A stretch of 64,000 bases of DNA from positions 2,144,950 through 2,208,949 of the forward strand of contig NZ_BAAAUN010000001.1 of NCBI RefSeq assembly GCF_039533965.1, read 5' to 3'. Position numbers and translations under genes: made by a program. Shown here piece after piece: positions 17,707 to 27,201 of the stretch. Origin of the DNA: Microbacterium luteolum (lineage in GTDB: Bacteria; Actinomycetota; Actinomycetes; Actinomycetales; Microbacteriaceae). Each line of letters starts with the position of its first letter. Position 1 is the stretch's first letter. The notes under the pieces were generated by a model. That model had not been told where the DNA came from. It searched no databases and was given only the letters and a program-made list of their open reading frames with translations.

Positions 17707-17936
17707 CCCGCGTACGCTACTTCGCCGCCGCCGCCGAGGCCGCGGGCACGGATGCCGAGGAACGCGACGAGCGCACGCTGCTCGCTCTCCGCGCGGCGGT
17801 CGTGGCGCAGCATCCGGCCCTCACCGACATCCTGCCGCGGTGCGCCGTGCTCGTCGACGGTGTGCGCGCCGACGACGACCGGCCTCTCGATGACGCCCAG
17901 CTCATCGACGTGCTCCCGCCCTTCGCCGGCGGCTGA
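17703..17936 (+). CDS. moaD: Molybdopterin synthase sulfur carrier subunit MoaD
   Basis: 77-aa ubiquitin-fold protein ending in Gly-Gly, which is adenylated by MoeB and thiocarboxylated. It begins VRYFAAAAEAAG and ends LPPFAGG, both typical. It is the last gene of the operon; its stop forms one arm of a hairpin shared with the convergent moaE. Confidence 0.93.
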   Translation: MTRVRYFAAAAEAAGTDAEERDERTLLALRAAVVAQHPALTDILPRCAVLVDGVRADDDRPLDDAQLIDVLPPFAGG

Positions 17937-17957
17937 GACAGCTCGGCGTCAGCCGCC
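17928..17957. terminator. Bidirectional hairpin between moaD and moaE
   Basis: GGCGGCTGA (17928-17936) and TCAGCCGCC (17949-17957) are perfect 9-bp arms around a 12-nt loop. The two arms contain the stop codons of the convergent genes. There is no long U-run. Confidence 0.6.
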
Positions 17958-18377
17958 GATGCCCTTCCACGACGTCGTCCCGTCGGATTCGAGCTGCCGC
18001 TTCCACACCGGCAGGTCGCGCTTGATGTCCTCGATCACCGCGCGGCACACCTCGAAGGCCTCGGCGCGGTGCTCGGAGGCGACCGCGATCACGACGGCCG
18101 CATCACCGACCTCCAGCCGACCGACGCGGTGGCTCACGGCCACCACGGCGGAGGCATCGCCGCCGGCCTGCTCGGCGATACGGCGCAGCGTCGCCTCGGC
18201 ATCCGGGTGGGAGCTGTACTCCAGGCCGACCACCGGCGTCTGAGCATCGGGGTCGTTGTCGCGCACCCGTCCGACGAAGGTGGTCACGCCGCCGAGTCGC
18301 GGGTCCTCCACGGCCCGGAGATGCGCGTCGAGGTCGAGGAGCTCCTCGCTCATCGCCGCCAGTCTTACGTCGTTCAT
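17949..18377 (-). CDS. moaE: Molybdopterin synthase catalytic subunit MoaE
   Basis: 142-aa catalytic subunit that, with MoaD thiocarboxylate, makes molybdopterin from the cyclic precursor. Conserved segments are GGVTTFVGRVRD near residue 28, LEYSSHPDA, HRVGRLEVGD and the lysine-bearing end (PVWKRQLESDG, active-site Lys). ATG 18377 overlaps the mogA stop by four bases. It is convergent with the moaD operon, so the two synthase subunits come from separate transcripts. Confidence 0.94.
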   Translation of the reverse strand: MNDVRLAAMSEELLDLDAHLRAVEDPRLGGVTTFVGRVRDNDPDAQTPVVGLEYSSHPDAEATLRRIAEQAGGDASAVVAVSHRVGRLEVGDAAVVIAVASEHRAEAFEVCRAVIEDIKRDLPVWKRQLESDGTTSWKGIGG

Positions 18378-18862
18378 GAGTGGTCTCCGCCCTCGAGCTG
18401 ATCAACGATGTGCCCGGCGACGCCGAGGATCACGGGCACGCCGGATGCCACGGCACGCGTGGAACCGGGAAGATTCACGACCAGCGCCCCGGCGGGGTCG
18501 ATGATGCCGGCGAGTCCCCGCGACACCACGGACAGCGGAGTGTCCGCGAGTCCGCTGCGCCGCAGCTCCTCGGCGATCCCGGGGAGCTCGCGGGTGATCA
18601 CCCGGCGCGTGCCCTCGGGCGTCTGATCACGCGGCGCGACGCCGGTGCCGCCGGTGGTGACGATGAGCCGGATGCCGCGCGCGGATGCCCTGCGGAGAGC
18701 ATCCGCCACCGAGTCGGCGCCGTCCGGGATGATCTCGGCATCCGGGCAGTGCCAGCCGGCATCCCGCAGGAGCCCGACGGCGATCGGTCCGCCGCGGTCT
18801 TCCCGCTCTCCCCGAGACGACCGGTCCGAGACCGTGATCACGAGAGCCGGGAGCGAGGTCAT
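18374..18862 (-). CDS. MogA/MoaB family molybdopterin adenylyltransferase
   Basis: 162 aa. It adenylates molybdopterin before molybdate insertion by MoeA. Family motifs are VSDRSSRGEREDRGG at the N-terminus, TTGGTGVAPRDQTPE near residue 70 and LVVNLPGS near residue 130. First gene of a two-gene unit with moaE. ATG 18862 lies 6 nt after TAGGGT, consistent with a leaderless start. Confidence 0.92.
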   Translation of the reverse strand: MTSLPALVITVSDRSSRGEREDRGGPIAVGLLRDAGWHCPDAEIIPDGADSVADALRRASARGIRLIVTTGGTGVAPRDQTPEGTRRVITRELPGIAEELRRSGLADTPLSVVSRGLAGIIDPAGALVVNLPGSTRAVASGVPVILGVAGHIVDQLEGGDHS

Positions 18863-18868
18863 GGCTCC

Positions 18869-18874
18869 ACCCTA
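18869..18874 (-). promoter_or_regulatory. -10 box TAGGGT for mogA-moaE (leaderless start)
   Basis: On the minus strand TAGGGT is followed by GGAGCC and ATG 18862. GGAG is too close to the ATG to be a normal ribosome site, so leaderless initiation is more likely. Confidence 0.5.
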
Positions 18875-18902
18875 GGTGCCGACGCTCGTCCGCGCACCGG
18901 CA

Positions 18903-20495
18903 TCACGTGACGCGGATCAGCGAACGCTGCCACCCGGTCGAGCCGTCGGGGGCGATCGGTGCGCGCTCCTCGATCTGCAGATCGCCGTTCTTGTTGACCG
19001 CGCGGACCGCGACGTAGTGCGTGCCGGGGGTCGCGTCCCACTCCATGAACCACTGCACCCAGGTGTCATCGTTGATGGGGGTCGACATGGTGGCCGGCAT
19101 CCAATCGCCTTCGTCGATCTTCACCTCGACCCGTTCGATGCCGACCGACTGCGCCCAGGCCACGCCCGCGATCGGGATCTTGCCCGCTGGCACCGCCTCG
19201 CCGATGCTCGGGGTGTCGAGCCGCGACGAGAACTTGATCGGGGCCTCGGCGCTGTAACCACGGGGCGTCCAGTAGGCCTCGTCGTCGGCGAAGGTCGTGA
19301 CCTTGAGCTCGGTGAGCCACTTGGTCGCCGACACGTAGCCGTACAGCCCGGGCACGACCATGCGCACCGGGAAGCCGTGCTCGAGCGGCAGCGGCTCGCC
19401 GTTCATCCCGACCGCGAGGATCGCATCGAGGTTGTCGTCGATCAGGGCGGCCAGCGGCGTGCTGGCCGTGTAGCCGTCGACGCTCTTCGAGAGCACCATG
19501 TCGGCGCCGGACTTGACGCCTGCCTTCTTCAGCACGTCGCGCAGGGGGACACCGAGCCACATCGCGTTGCCGACGAGCTCTCCGCCGACCTCGTTCGAGA
19601 CGCAGGTGAGCGTGATCGCGTACTCGTCGAGGCCCATGTCGAGGATGTCCTGGAACGACAGCTCCACGCGCTGGTCGACCATGCCGTCGATCACGAGACG
19701 CCAGGTCTCGGGGTCGATCGTGGGAACGGTGAGCGCGGTGTCGACGCGGTAGAAGTCCTTGTTCGGCGTGAACAGCTCGCTCAGCCCCTTGATGTCGAGC
19801 TCTGCGCCCTGCGGCACAGTCACGGTCGACTTCGGTGCCGGGAGCTTGAGGGCGTTGCGGATCGACTCGACAGAGCCGACGGCCATGGTCACGGCGCGCG
19901 AGGCGACACCCACGACGACGGCGGATACCCCGGCGATCGCGGCGAGGGCGAAGAAGCGACGGCGGTCGATGCCCTTCGGGGCGGCCGGGTTCTCGGGCAC
20001 CACGCCGCTCGCGGAGTCGTCCGCCGTGGCGGCGGCCGCCGCGCGCCATGCGCGGAGACGCCGGACCAGCAGGACGAGGATCAGCGACCCGACGATCGTG
20101 CCGAGGACGGGAGGCAGGAAGGCGAGCGGAGTGACTCCGGCGCGCGTCACGATGGCGGCCGTGGAGAGCACGCCGGCGATGACCAGGGCGATGACGCCCA
20201 GCGGAGCCTTCACGAGCTGCAGAACGCCGGCGATCGCCGAAGCGATGACCACCGCGAGGCCCAGGCCCGCGAGCAGTGCGATCTTGTCGTACTCGCCGAA
20301 GGTGGCGATCGCGAACTCCTTGAAGGGCTGCGGCACGATGTCGATCACGAAACCGCCGACCGCCAGGATCGGGCTGGCCGTGCGCGCGAAGATCAGGGCG
20401 AAGAGCTCGGCGACGGCGAGGAACACCGCGCCGCTGATCACGCCCGCGAGCGCGGCCCACGCGATGAATCGTTTCCCACTGCGTCGCTGCGCCAT
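18903..20495 (-). CDS. Membrane-anchored sulfite-oxidase-fold molybdopterin oxidoreductase
   Basis: 530 aa from ATG 20495 behind CAGGAGA. Residues 1-150 hold about four membrane helices. A basic RRRFF motif and a further helix follow, and then an extracytoplasmic Mo-binding domain of the sulfite oxidase/YedY class and a C-terminal dimerisation-like domain. Cys298 in TLTCVSNEVGG is the expected Mo ligand. The fused N-terminal membrane part probably anchors the enzyme and may route electrons to the respiratory chain (inference). The substrate cannot be fixed by eye. It lies among Mo-cofactor genes. Confidence 0.9.
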   Translation of the reverse strand: MAQRRSGKRFIAWAALAGVISGAVFLAVAELFALIFARTASPILAVGGFVIDIVPQPFKEFAIATFGEYDKIALLAGLGLAVVIASAIAGVLQLVKAPLGVIALVIAGVLSTAAIVTRAGVTPLAFLPPVLGTIVGSLILVLLVRRLRAWRAAAAATADDSASGVVPENPAAPKGIDRRRFFALAAIAGVSAVVVGVASRAVTMAVGSVESIRNALKLPAPKSTVTVPQGAELDIKGLSELFTPNKDFYRVDTALTVPTIDPETWRLVIDGMVDQRVELSFQDILDMGLDEYAITLTCVSNEVGGELVGNAMWLGVPLRDVLKKAGVKSGADMVLSKSVDGYTASTPLAALIDDNLDAILAVGMNGEPLPLEHGFPVRMVVPGLYGYVSATKWLTELKVTTFADDEAYWTPRGYSAEAPIKFSSRLDTPSIGEAVPAGKIPIAGVAWAQSVGIERVEVKIDEGDWMPATMSTPINDDTWVQWFMEWDATPGTHYVAVRAVNKNGDLQIEERAPIAPDGSTGWQRSLIRVT

Positions 20496-20587
20496 GATCG
20501 TCTCCTGTTCCACCGGTGAAGGTGCTCGCAGGTAGTTCGGAGGCAGAGCGGAAACGGATCGGAGCGGTGTTCCGGCGTGCGGCCGGA

Positions 20588-21556
20588 TCAGACCAGCACG
20601 CGCTCCGGACGCGCATAGACGTTCATCGAGCTCCCCCGCACGAACCCCGCGAGCGTGACCCCCGACGCGGCCGCGAGCTCGACGGCGAGTGAGGACGGCG
20701 CGGACACGGCGGAGAGGATCGGGATGCCGGCCATCACCGCCTTCTGCACCAGCTCGAAACTCGCCCGCCCCGACACCTGCAGCACCGTGCCGCTCAGCGG
20801 CAGGCGGTCGTCGAGGGCGGCCCAGCCGATCACCTTGTCGACGGCGTTGTGCCTGCCGACGTCCTCCCGCAGCACCAGCAGCTCGCCCGACGCCGCGTCG
20901 AAGAGCGCAGCCGCGTGGAGGCCGCCGGTCTTCTCGAACACGGCCTGCCCCTCGCGCAGCCTGTCGGGGAGACCGAGCAGCATCGCGGCATCCACGGTGA
21001 CGGCATCCGCCGCCACGTCGAATCGGGAGGTCTTCTCGATCGCCTCGATGGAGGCCGCTCCGCACACGCCGCACGAGCTCGTCGTGTAGAAGTTGCGTGC
21101 GATGTCGGTGAGCAGCGGCTCCAGTCCGGGCCGGAGTGTCACGTCGAGCACGTTGTACGTGTTGCCCGAGGAGAGGACGGATGCCGGCGGGGCGGCCGAC
21201 TCTGGGTCGCTGAGCCTGTCGAAGCGTCCTGCATGGCCCTTCGACAGGCTCAGGGACCCAGGTGAGTCCATGGTCAGCAGAGAACCGGGCGCCCCGCCTC
21301 CTGTGCCCGGACCACCGCAGTGGATCGCGGAGAGGAAATCGCCACCGGCCCCGATCACGCCCTCCGAAACGAGGAATCCGGCGGCGAGCTCGACGTCATG
21401 GCCCGGGGTGCGCATCGTCACGGTCAGCGGGGTTCCCGCGACGCGGATCTCCAGCGGCTCCTCCACCGCGAGGGTGTCGGCGCGGCGGCGGACCGTGACC
21501 TCGTCATCGACGATCGCGATGCGGGTGACCGGTGAGCGGGCGGTGAGGCGTCCCAT
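20588..21556 (-). CDS. fdhD: Formate dehydrogenase accessory sulfurtransferase FdhD
   Basis: 322-aa protein that passes sulfur from a cysteine desulfurase to the Mo cofactor of formate dehydrogenases. The sulfur-carrying CxxC is Cys162-Cys165 (SCGVCG); the C-terminal [15 protein letters not shown] block is typical. Residues about 98-120 do not look like FdhD and are encoded by the palindromic repeat at 21203-21260, which keeps the frame open. ATG 21556 lies one base after the stop of the oxidoreductase gene, so the two are coupled. Confidence 0.94.
   Translation of the reverse strand: MGRLTARSPVTRIAIVDDEVTVRRRADTLAVEEPLEIRVAGTPLTVTMRTPGHDVELAAGFLVSEGVIGAGGDFLSAIHCGGPGTGGGAPGSLLTMDSPGSLSLSKGHAGRFDRLSDPESAAPPASVLSSGNTYNVLDVTLRPGLEPLLTDIARNFYTTSSCGVCGAASIEAIEKTSRFDVAADAVTVDAAMLLGLPDRLREGQAVFEKTGGLHAAALFDAASGELLVLREDVGRHNAVDKVIGWAALDDRLPLSGTVLQVSGRASFELVQKAVMAGIPILSAVSAPSSLAVELAAASGVTLAGFVRGSSMNVYARPERVLV
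21203..21260. repeat. Palindromic element, family 1, inside fdhD
   Basis: Arms of 22 bp at 21203-21224 and 21239-21260 (right arm contains CTTCGACAGGCTCAG) surround a 14-bp spacer. The arm order is inverted relative to the intergenic copies. The element is read in frame and adds about 20 residues to FdhD. Confidence 0.88.
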
Positions 21557-21557
21557 C

Positions 21558-24002
21558 TCAGTCGCCGGTCGCGGCCGCGCCGGTGGCGCCCGCGCCGGCG
21601 CGGTGCTCGAGGCGCACGATCACGGCCTTCGACGTGGGTGTGCCGCTGACGTCGGCGACCGAATCGAGGGGCACGAGCACGTTGGTCTCCGGGTAGTACG
21701 CCGCCGCGTTGCCGCGCGGCGTCGAGTACGGGACGATGCGGAACTCCTCGGCCCTGCGCTCTTCGACGGTGCCGTCGGGCCCCGTCCACTCCGAGACGAT
21801 GTCGACGATCTCGCCCTCGGCGAATCCGAGCTCGGCGATGTCCTCCGCATGCACGAGCACGACCCGCCGGCCGCCGCTGATGCCGCGGTAGCGGTCGTCC
21901 TTGCCGTAGATCGTCGTGTTGTACTGATCGTGCGACCGCAGCGTCTGCAGCAGCAGGCGGCCCGGGGGGATCACCGGGTACTCGAGCACGTTCGCTGTGA
22001 AGCGGGCCTTGCCGTCGACCGTCGCGAACCGGCGCTCGTCGCGGGGTCCGTTCGGGAGGAAGAACGTGCGCCCCTTCTGGATGCGGGCGTCGTAGTCCTC
22101 GAAACCCGGGATGACGCGCGCGATGTGGGAGCGGATCAGGGCGTAGTCCGTCTCGAGGGCGGCCCAGTCGGCGCGGGGAGCGTTCTTCGGCCGGGGCGAG
22201 TGGCGCTCTCCCTCGAGCTCACCGTGCTCGGGGAGCCCCCGCTCGGGGTCGCCGTCGTGCGATACGGGCGCCTGCGCCGGCGACGGTCCCTCGTCGAAGA
22301 GGTGCCCGCACAGGCGAGCGACGATCGCGACCTCGCTCAGCAGATCGTCGGCCGGGGGAGCCAAGCGGCCACGGGACGCGTGGACGGCGCCCATCGAATC
22401 CTCGACCGTGACGCGCTGCTCGGCGCCGCCGCGGCGGTCGCGGTCGGTGCGCCCCAGCGTCGGCAGGATGATCGCCCGGCGGCCGGTGACGACGTGCGAG
22501 CGATTGAGCTTGGTGGAGACCTGCACCGTGAGGTTCACCCGGGCCATCGCGGCTTCGACGACGGCGGTGTCGGGCGTGGCCGAGACGAAGTTGCCGCCCA
22601 TGCCCATGAACACGCGCACGCGGCCGTCGCGCATCGCGCGGATCGCCTCGACCGTGTCGAAGCCGTGCTCGCGGGGTGCGGTGAACGCGAACTCGCGGTC
22701 GAGGGCCTCGAGGAACGCCTCAGACGGCTTCTCGTAGATGCCCACGGTGCGATCGCCCTGCACGTTGGAGTGTCCGCGCACCGGGCACACACCCGCGCCC
22801 TTCCGCCCGATGTTGCCCTGCAGCAGCAGCACGTTGACCACGTCGCGCAGAGTCGGCACGGAGTGCTTGTGCTGCGTGAGGCCCATCGCCCAGCAGACGA
22901 TCGTGGCTTTCGAGGTGCGCACGTCCTCGGCGATCACGCGCAGCGAGGCTTCGGACACGCCCGTCGCCTCGACCAGCGACGCCCAGTCCGCGCGTGCCAT
23001 CGCCTCGCGGTACGCGTCGAAGCCGCTGGTGTGCGCGTCGATGAAGGCGTGGTCGAGCACGCCGCCGTCGCGCTCCTCGACCTCGAGCAGGTGCTTGCCG
23101 ATGGCCTGGAACAGTGCCTGATCGCCACCGGATCGGATCTGCACGAACCGGTCGGCGATCTTCGTGCCGCCGAACGCCACGCCTCGCGGAGTCTGCGGGT
23201 TCTCGAACCGCATCAGACCGGCTTCCGGCAGCGGGTTCACCGCGATCACCCTGGCGCCGCGCTGCTTCGCCTTCTCGAGCGCCGACAGCATCCGCGGATG
23301 GTTGGTCCCCGGGTTCTGTCCCGCGACGATGAGGAGGTCGGCGTCGTGCACGTCGTCGATCGACACGGTGCCCTTGCCGATGCCGATGGTCTCGGTGAGC
23401 GCGGATCCGCTGGACTCGTGGCACATGTTCGAGCAGTCCGGCAGGTTGTTCGTGCCTATGCCGCGCACCAGCAGCTGGTAGAGGAAAGCCGCTTCGTTCG
23501 ACGTGCGACCCGACGTGTAGAACACCGTCTCGTCGGGGTCGTCGACCGCGGCGATCTCGTCGGCGACGGCGCGCAGCGCGTCGTCCCACGACACGGGACG
23601 ATAGTGGGTCGCACCTTCGTCGAGGATCATCGGATGCGTCAGCCGCCCCTGCTGCCCGAGCCACCAATCGTCGTGTCCACGGAGCTCGTCGATCGAGTGC
23701 TCCTGGAAGAACGCCGGACCGACCGTGCGAAGAGTCGCCTCCTCGGCGACAGCCTTGGCCCCGTTCTCGCAGAACTCGGCGAGGTGTCGCTTGTCCTCCT
23801 CCGGCCACGCGCATCCCGGGCAGTCGAACCCATCCTTCTGGTTCACCCGCGCGAGGGTCTGCACCGAGCGGACGACACCCATCTGCTCGTTCGCGATCTG
23901 CAGCGCGTGCAGCACGGCGGGCACGCCGACGGCGACCTTCTTCGGCTTCGAGACCCGTACACCGGTCTCGTCGATGTCGGACTTCGGTGCCTTCGTCGCC
24001 AT
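21558..24002 (-). CDS. FdhF/YdeP-family molybdopterin oxidoreductase
   Basis: 814 aa, DMSO-reductase superfamily, formate-dehydrogenase-alpha-like YdeP branch. The N-terminal CPGCAWP pair replaces the full [4Fe-4S] motif of classical FdhF. Cofactor segments include the Cys-bearing NMCHESSG near residue 195, AVNPLPEAG and [15 protein letters not shown]. The C-terminal molybdopterin-dinucleotide domain has the [11 protein letters not shown] sequence. It is cytoplasmic, without Tat signal. True substrate unknown; YdeP relatives are linked to acid resistance in E. coli. Start at ATG 24002 is chosen because TAACAT lies 7 nt upstream. fdhD follows directly. Confidence 0.9.
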   Translation of the reverse strand: MATKAPKSDIDETGVRVSKPKKVAVGVPAVLHALQIANEQMGVVRSVQTLARVNQKDGFDCPGCAWPEEDKRHLAEFCENGAKAVAEEATLRTVGPAFFQEHSIDELRGHDDWWLGQQGRLTHPMILDEGATHYRPVSWDDALRAVADEIAAVDDPDETVFYTSGRTSNEAAFLYQLLVRGIGTNNLPDCSNMCHESSGSALTETIGIGKGTVSIDDVHDADLLIVAGQNPGTNHPRMLSALEKAKQRGARVIAVNPLPEAGLMRFENPQTPRGVAFGGTKIADRFVQIRSGGDQALFQAIGKHLLEVEERDGGVLDHAFIDAHTSGFDAYREAMARADWASLVEATGVSEASLRVIAEDVRTSKATIVCWAMGLTQHKHSVPTLRDVVNVLLLQGNIGRKGAGVCPVRGHSNVQGDRTVGIYEKPSEAFLEALDREFAFTAPREHGFDTVEAIRAMRDGRVRVFMGMGGNFVSATPDTAVVEAAMARVNLTVQVSTKLNRSHVVTGRRAIILPTLGRTDRDRRGGAEQRVTVEDSMGAVHASRGRLAPPADDLLSEVAIVARLCGHLFDEGPSPAQAPVSHDGDPERGLPEHGELEGERHSPRPKNAPRADWAALETDYALIRSHIARVIPGFEDYDARIQKGRTFFLPNGPRDERRFATVDGKARFTANVLEYPVIPPGRLLLQTLRSHDQYNTTIYGKDDRYRGISGGRRVVLVHAEDIAELGFAEGEIVDIVSEWTGPDGTVEERRAEEFRIVPYSTPRGNAAAYYPETNVLVPLDSVADVSGTPTSKAVIVRLEHRAGAGATGAAATGD

Positions 24003-24009
24003 GCCGCCC

Positions 24010-24015
24010 ATGTTA
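24010..24015 (-). promoter_or_regulatory. -10 box TAACAT for the YdeP-like gene (leaderless start)
   Basis: On the minus strand TAACAT is followed by 7 nt and ATG 24002. The box would overlap the alternative ATG at 24011, so that earlier start is unlikely. Confidence 0.5.
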
Positions 24016-24051
24016 GGCCAGGCGCGCGAGGCGACGTTCCGGAGGCCTCAG

Positions 24052-24750
24052 TCAGACTCCGACGACGCGCGGGGGCGGCGGCGGGGCGAGCTGCCTGCGC
24101 GGGACGCCGTGGGCCTCGCGGTGCAGGCGCTCCATGCGGGTGTCGAGCTCGGCGGCGGCCGCCGCGGCATCCGTCAGGCTGTCGACGAGGTGCGAGGGGA
24201 CCTGGTTCGAGAACTTGTAGTAGATCTTGTGCTCGAGGCTGGCCCAGAAATCCATCGCGATGGTGCGGAACTGCACCTCGACGGGAACCGCCAGGGCGCC
24301 CGTCGACAGGAACACGGGGACCTCGATGATCGCGTGCAGGCTCTTGTAGCCGTTCTCCTTCGGCTGCGCGATGTAGTCCTTGACCACCCGCACCGTGACG
24401 TCGTCCTGCTGGGTGAGGAGGTCGAAGAGCTGGTACACGTCGGCGACGAAGCTGCAGGTCACGCGCACGCCCGCGATGTCGGTGATCTCGGAGCGGATGC
24501 GGTCGAAGTCGGGCTCGTCGATGCCCTTGCGAGCGATCTTCTCGACGATGCTGTCCGGCGTCTTGAGCCGGCTCTTCACGTGCTCGATCGGGTTGTACGC
24601 GTGGTCGTGGGTGAACTCGTCACGGAGGATCGAGATCTTCGTCTCCACCTCACGCATCCCGAACTCGTACTCGCGCAGGAAACGCTGGAACTCGTCACGC
24701 AGTTCGCGTGTCTTGCGGATGGAGTCTTCGGTGACCTGAAGGGTCGTCAT
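24052..24750 (-). CDS. Small alarmone synthetase (RelA/SpoT-domain GTP pyrophosphokinase)
   Basis: 232 aa carrying only the (p)ppGpp synthetase domain, without HD hydrolase, TGS or ACT domains, as in RelP/RelQ-type small alarmone synthetases. Typical blocks are RIRSEITDIAGVRV (about residues 82-95), KENGYKSLHAI, EVQFRTIAMDFWASLEHKIYYK-like catalytic strand (Glu in VEVQFRT), and a variable proline-rich tail. Expected to use ATP and GDP/GTP under stress. ATG 24750 follows TAACGT by 7 nt, implying leaderless transcription. Adjacent to, but not obviously part of, the Mo block. Confidence 0.93.
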   Translation of the reverse strand: MTTLQVTEDSIRKTRELRDEFQRFLREYEFGMREVETKISILRDEFTHDHAYNPIEHVKSRLKTPDSIVEKIARKGIDEPDFDRIRSEITDIAGVRVTCSFVADVYQLFDLLTQQDDVTVRVVKDYIAQPKENGYKSLHAIIEVPVFLSTGALAVPVEVQFRTIAMDFWASLEHKIYYKFSNQVPSHLVDSLTDAAAAAAELDTRMERLHREAHGVPRRQLAPPPPPRVVGV

Positions 24751-24757
24751 GAGATCG

Positions 24758-24763
24758 ACGTTA
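24758..24763 (-). promoter_or_regulatory. -10 box TAACGT for the alarmone synthetase (leaderless start)
   Basis: Minus-strand TAACGT, then 7 nt, then ATG 24750. No purine-rich ribosome site is present in the gap. Confidence 0.55.
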
Positions 24764-24907
24764 CAAGTTCGTGATCGGAAACCGCTGTGGATCCGCATCA
24801 TGGCGATTCCACCCGGATCGACGCGAGCGTGAGCGCATCGTCGGCGCTTACGCTGTGGCAACCCCGCCCCCTGCACAGTGAGAGCTGCAGCACGGAAGGG
24901 GCATCGA

Positions 24908-25078
24908 TTGGCACCTGCATCCCCCGGTTCTCGACACCGGATCGCGCGGAGCACACCGCCGGGAACGTCGACCGCACCCGTCGGGGCGTACGCGGCCTAC
25001 CTGGCCTGGCGCTCCCTGAACGAGGCCCCGCAGGCGCAGCGCGCAGCTCGTCCTGCCGCGGCGGAGCGCACCTCATGA
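24908..25078 (+). CDS. Small hypothetical protein, coupled to the next gene
   Basis: 56 aa from TTG 24908, supported by a strong GGAAGGGG site 6 nt upstream. The sequence is basic and proline/alanine-rich with a short apolar patch (VGAYAAYLAWRSL). Its stop overlaps the next ATG (ATGA at 25075-25078), which is the main reason to believe it. No family recognised. Confidence 0.45.
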   Translation: MAPASPGSRHRIARSTPPGTSTAPVGAYAAYLAWRSLNEAPQAQRAARPAAAERTS

Positions 25079-25299
25079 TCGACGACCTCTCGACGCTGCT
25101 CGCCGGATTCGGGATGCTGCTGTCCGCCGAGATTGTCGCGCTGACGGTCCTGGCCCTCGGCATGATCGCCTTCCTCTCCGTGCTCTTCGCCGTCATCGTG
25201 TCGACACTCGCCGTCCGGTGGTTCTTCGGCCTGTTCCGCTCCCCCGGGACCACGGACGGGCCGCTCCCTCCGGGGAGCGACCCGTCTCTCATGCGCTGA
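25075..25299 (+). CDS. Small membrane protein, hypothetical
   Basis: 74 aa. Residues about 7-52 are almost wholly apolar, enough for two membrane helices, followed by a short proline-rich cytoplasmic or external tail. The start overlaps the preceding small gene by four bases. The last 11 bases overlap the 3' end of the convergent ABC permease gene. Function unknown. Confidence 0.6.
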   Translation: MIDDLSTLLAGFGMLLSAEIVALTVLALGMIAFLSVLFAVIVSTLAVRWFFGLFRSPGTTDGPLPPGSDPSLMR

Positions 25300-26479
25300 G
25301 CGCGGCGGTCGGTGATGTCCGGGCGGCGCGGATGGCCGGGATGGACCCCGCGATCGCGCCGACGAACATCGTGACGACGACTCCGGCGACGAGCACCAGC
25401 GGAGGGATGGACACGAGCCATCCGTTGCCCGTCGCGACGATCCAGGTGATGAGCCACCCGATGAGGGATCCACCCAGTCCGCCGAGCGAGGCGAGCAGCA
25501 CGGCTTCGACGAGGAACTGCGAGCGGATGTGCCCGCGGGTCGCGCCGATGGCTCGTCGGAGTCCGATCTCGCGGCGGCGCTCCAGGACCGTGATCACCAT
25601 GGTGTTGGCGACGCCGATGCCGCCGACGAGAAGGGCGATGGAGCCGACCCCCACCAGAAGTCCGGTGAAGGCCTGATCGATCGTGTTCTTCGCGGCGAGC
25701 GCATCGGACGGACGGCTGACCTTGACCTCGTTGGGCGCCTCGGGATTGACCGTGCGCGGCAGGAGATCGCGCGCCTCGTCCACGGCGTCGTCCGCCGACC
25801 GCTCGTAGATCGTCGTCGGGGAGCCGTCGAACCCGAAGAGCTCCTCGGCGATACCCGCACCGATCAGCGCGGCGGTGTCGAGCTCGGGTGCGAGCGGCGC
25901 TCGCTCGAGAATCCCGACGACGGTGAAGTACCGTCCGCCCAGCCAGACCTGACTCCCGACCGTGCTGATCCCCAGCCTCTCCGCCGCCTTGTAGCCGAGC
26001 ACGACGGCGGGGAGCTTCTCCGTCACCTCGTTCATCCACGCGCCCGCCTGAAGATCCGACCCGGTCGCCTCGAGCAGATCGTCGCCGGCGGCCGCGACCG
26101 TCAGCCCTCCGGTCTCGCCCTTGTCGATCGATGCGCTCCGGTAGACATGCACGTCTTTGAGAGTCGAGATCCAGGTCGCCGTCTCGACGCCGGGGACGTT
26201 CCGCACGCGGATGATCGCGTCGGCGGGGAGCTTGGCGTCTCCGCCGAACATGTCGCTGCCTGCCGTGACCGTCAGGAGGTTGGTCCCGAGCGAGGCCAGT
26301 CTCTGCTTCACGAGCGCCTCGCTCGACGTGGAGATCCCAATCACGGCGATCATCGCGGCGATGCCGATCGCGATGCCCAGCGCCGACAGCACCGCCCGCA
26401 GAGGGTGCGCGCGCAGGCCGTGGAAGCCGAGTCCGAGCAGGTCGGATGGGCGGAGTCTCGCCTGCAGCCGCACGCTCAT
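25289..26479 (-). CDS. MacB-like ABC transporter permease (FtsX domain)
   Basis: 396 aa with the MacB layout: one N-terminal helix ([23 protein letters not shown]), a large extracytoplasmic MacB-PCD domain (about residues 55-260), and three C-terminal helices of the FtsX fold containing [14 protein letters not shown]. Such permeases do not form a pore but drive mechanotransmission for efflux of peptides, antibiotics or lipoproteins. It overlaps its ATPase gene by four bases (ATGA at 26476). Confidence 0.92.
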   Translation of the reverse strand: MSVRLQARLRPSDLLGLGFHGLRAHPLRAVLSALGIAIGIAAMIAVIGISTSSEALVKQRLASLGTNLLTVTAGSDMFGGDAKLPADAIIRVRNVPGVETATWISTLKDVHVYRSASIDKGETGGLTVAAAGDDLLEATGSDLQAGAWMNEVTEKLPAVVLGYKAAERLGISTVGSQVWLGGRYFTVVGILERAPLAPELDTAALIGAGIAEELFGFDGSPTTIYERSADDAVDEARDLLPRTVNPEAPNEVKVSRPSDALAAKNTIDQAFTGLLVGVGSIALLVGGIGVANTMVITVLERRREIGLRRAIGATRGHIRSQFLVEAVLLASLGGLGGSLIGWLITWIVATGNGWLVSIPPLVLVAGVVVTMFVGAIAGSIPAIRAARTSPTAALSA

Positions 26480-27201
26480 GCTCTCGCCTCCAGGCTCGGT
26501 GCCGACGCGGCCGCGACGTCGCCCGGACGCCCGGTGTCGGCGACGATCTCACCGTCGCGGATGCGGATCTGCCGCGGCATCCGATCGGCGAGCTCCTGGT
26601 CGTGGGTGATGACCACGACCGTGGTGCCTGCCCGGTTGAGCTCCTTCAGGATCTCGATGACGGCGGCTCCCGACTTGCTGTCGAGACTCCCGGTGGGCTC
26701 GTCGGCGAGCAGCAGCGCGGGCTCCCCCACGACCGCTCGGGCGATGGCGACACGCTGTCGCTCTCCACCGGAGAGCTGACGCGGCTGATGACGCAGCCGG
26801 TGCCCCAGCCCCACCCGCTCCAGGGCGACGGCCGCGCGCTTGCGACGCGCGCCCGTCGGCGTGCCGGTGTAGAGGAGTCCCGTCGCGACGTTGTCGATGG
26901 CGGTGACGCCGTCGGAGAGATGGAACTGCTGGAACACGAAGCCGATCGTGTACGCGCGCAGGGCGGAGAGCTGCGCGTCGCCCAGGTCGGCGACGTCGTA
27001 GCCGGCGATCCGGGTGAGACCGGAACTCGCTCGATCCAAGGTGCCCATGAGGTTCAGGAGAGTGGACTTCCCGGAGCCGCTCGGCCCCACGATCGCGACC
27101 ATCTCTCCCCGATCGATCCGCAGATCCACTCCGCGCAGGGCGAGAGTCGGGGGTGACCCGTAGGAACGGGTCACCCCCGTCAGCTCGATCACGGCGCTCA
27201 T
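26476..27201 (-). CDS. MacB/LolD-type ABC transporter ATP-binding protein
   Basis: 241 aa. Walker A GPSGSGKS, LolD-family Q-loop FVFQQFHL, signature LSGGERQR, Walker [14 protein letters not shown] and H-loop ITHD. The LADEPTGxLDS form is specific for the MacB/LolD group. ATG 27201 overlaps the upstream MacA-like gene stop by four bases. It works with the permease at 25289-26479. Confidence 0.94.
   Translation of the reverse strand: MSAVIELTGVTRSYGSPPTLALRGVDLRIDRGEMVAIVGPSGSGKSTLLNLMGTLDRASSGLTRIAGYDVADLGDAQLSALRAYTIGFVFQQFHLSDGVTAIDNVATGLLYTGTPTGARRKRAAVALERVGLGHRLRHQPRQLSGGERQRVAIARAVVGEPALLLADEPTGSLDSKSGAAVIEILKELNRAGTTVVVITHDQELADRMPRQIRIRDGEIVADTGRPGDVAAASAPSLEARA

Noticed and set aside
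18903..21074. Longer sulfite-oxidase-fold protein
   Set aside because: The extra part is antisense-like reading through fdhD; ATG 20495 has CAGGAGA.
21093..24329. 1078-codon plus-strand frame
   Set aside because: Antisense to fdhD and the YdeP-like gene; composition is a high-GC shadow and no motif fits.
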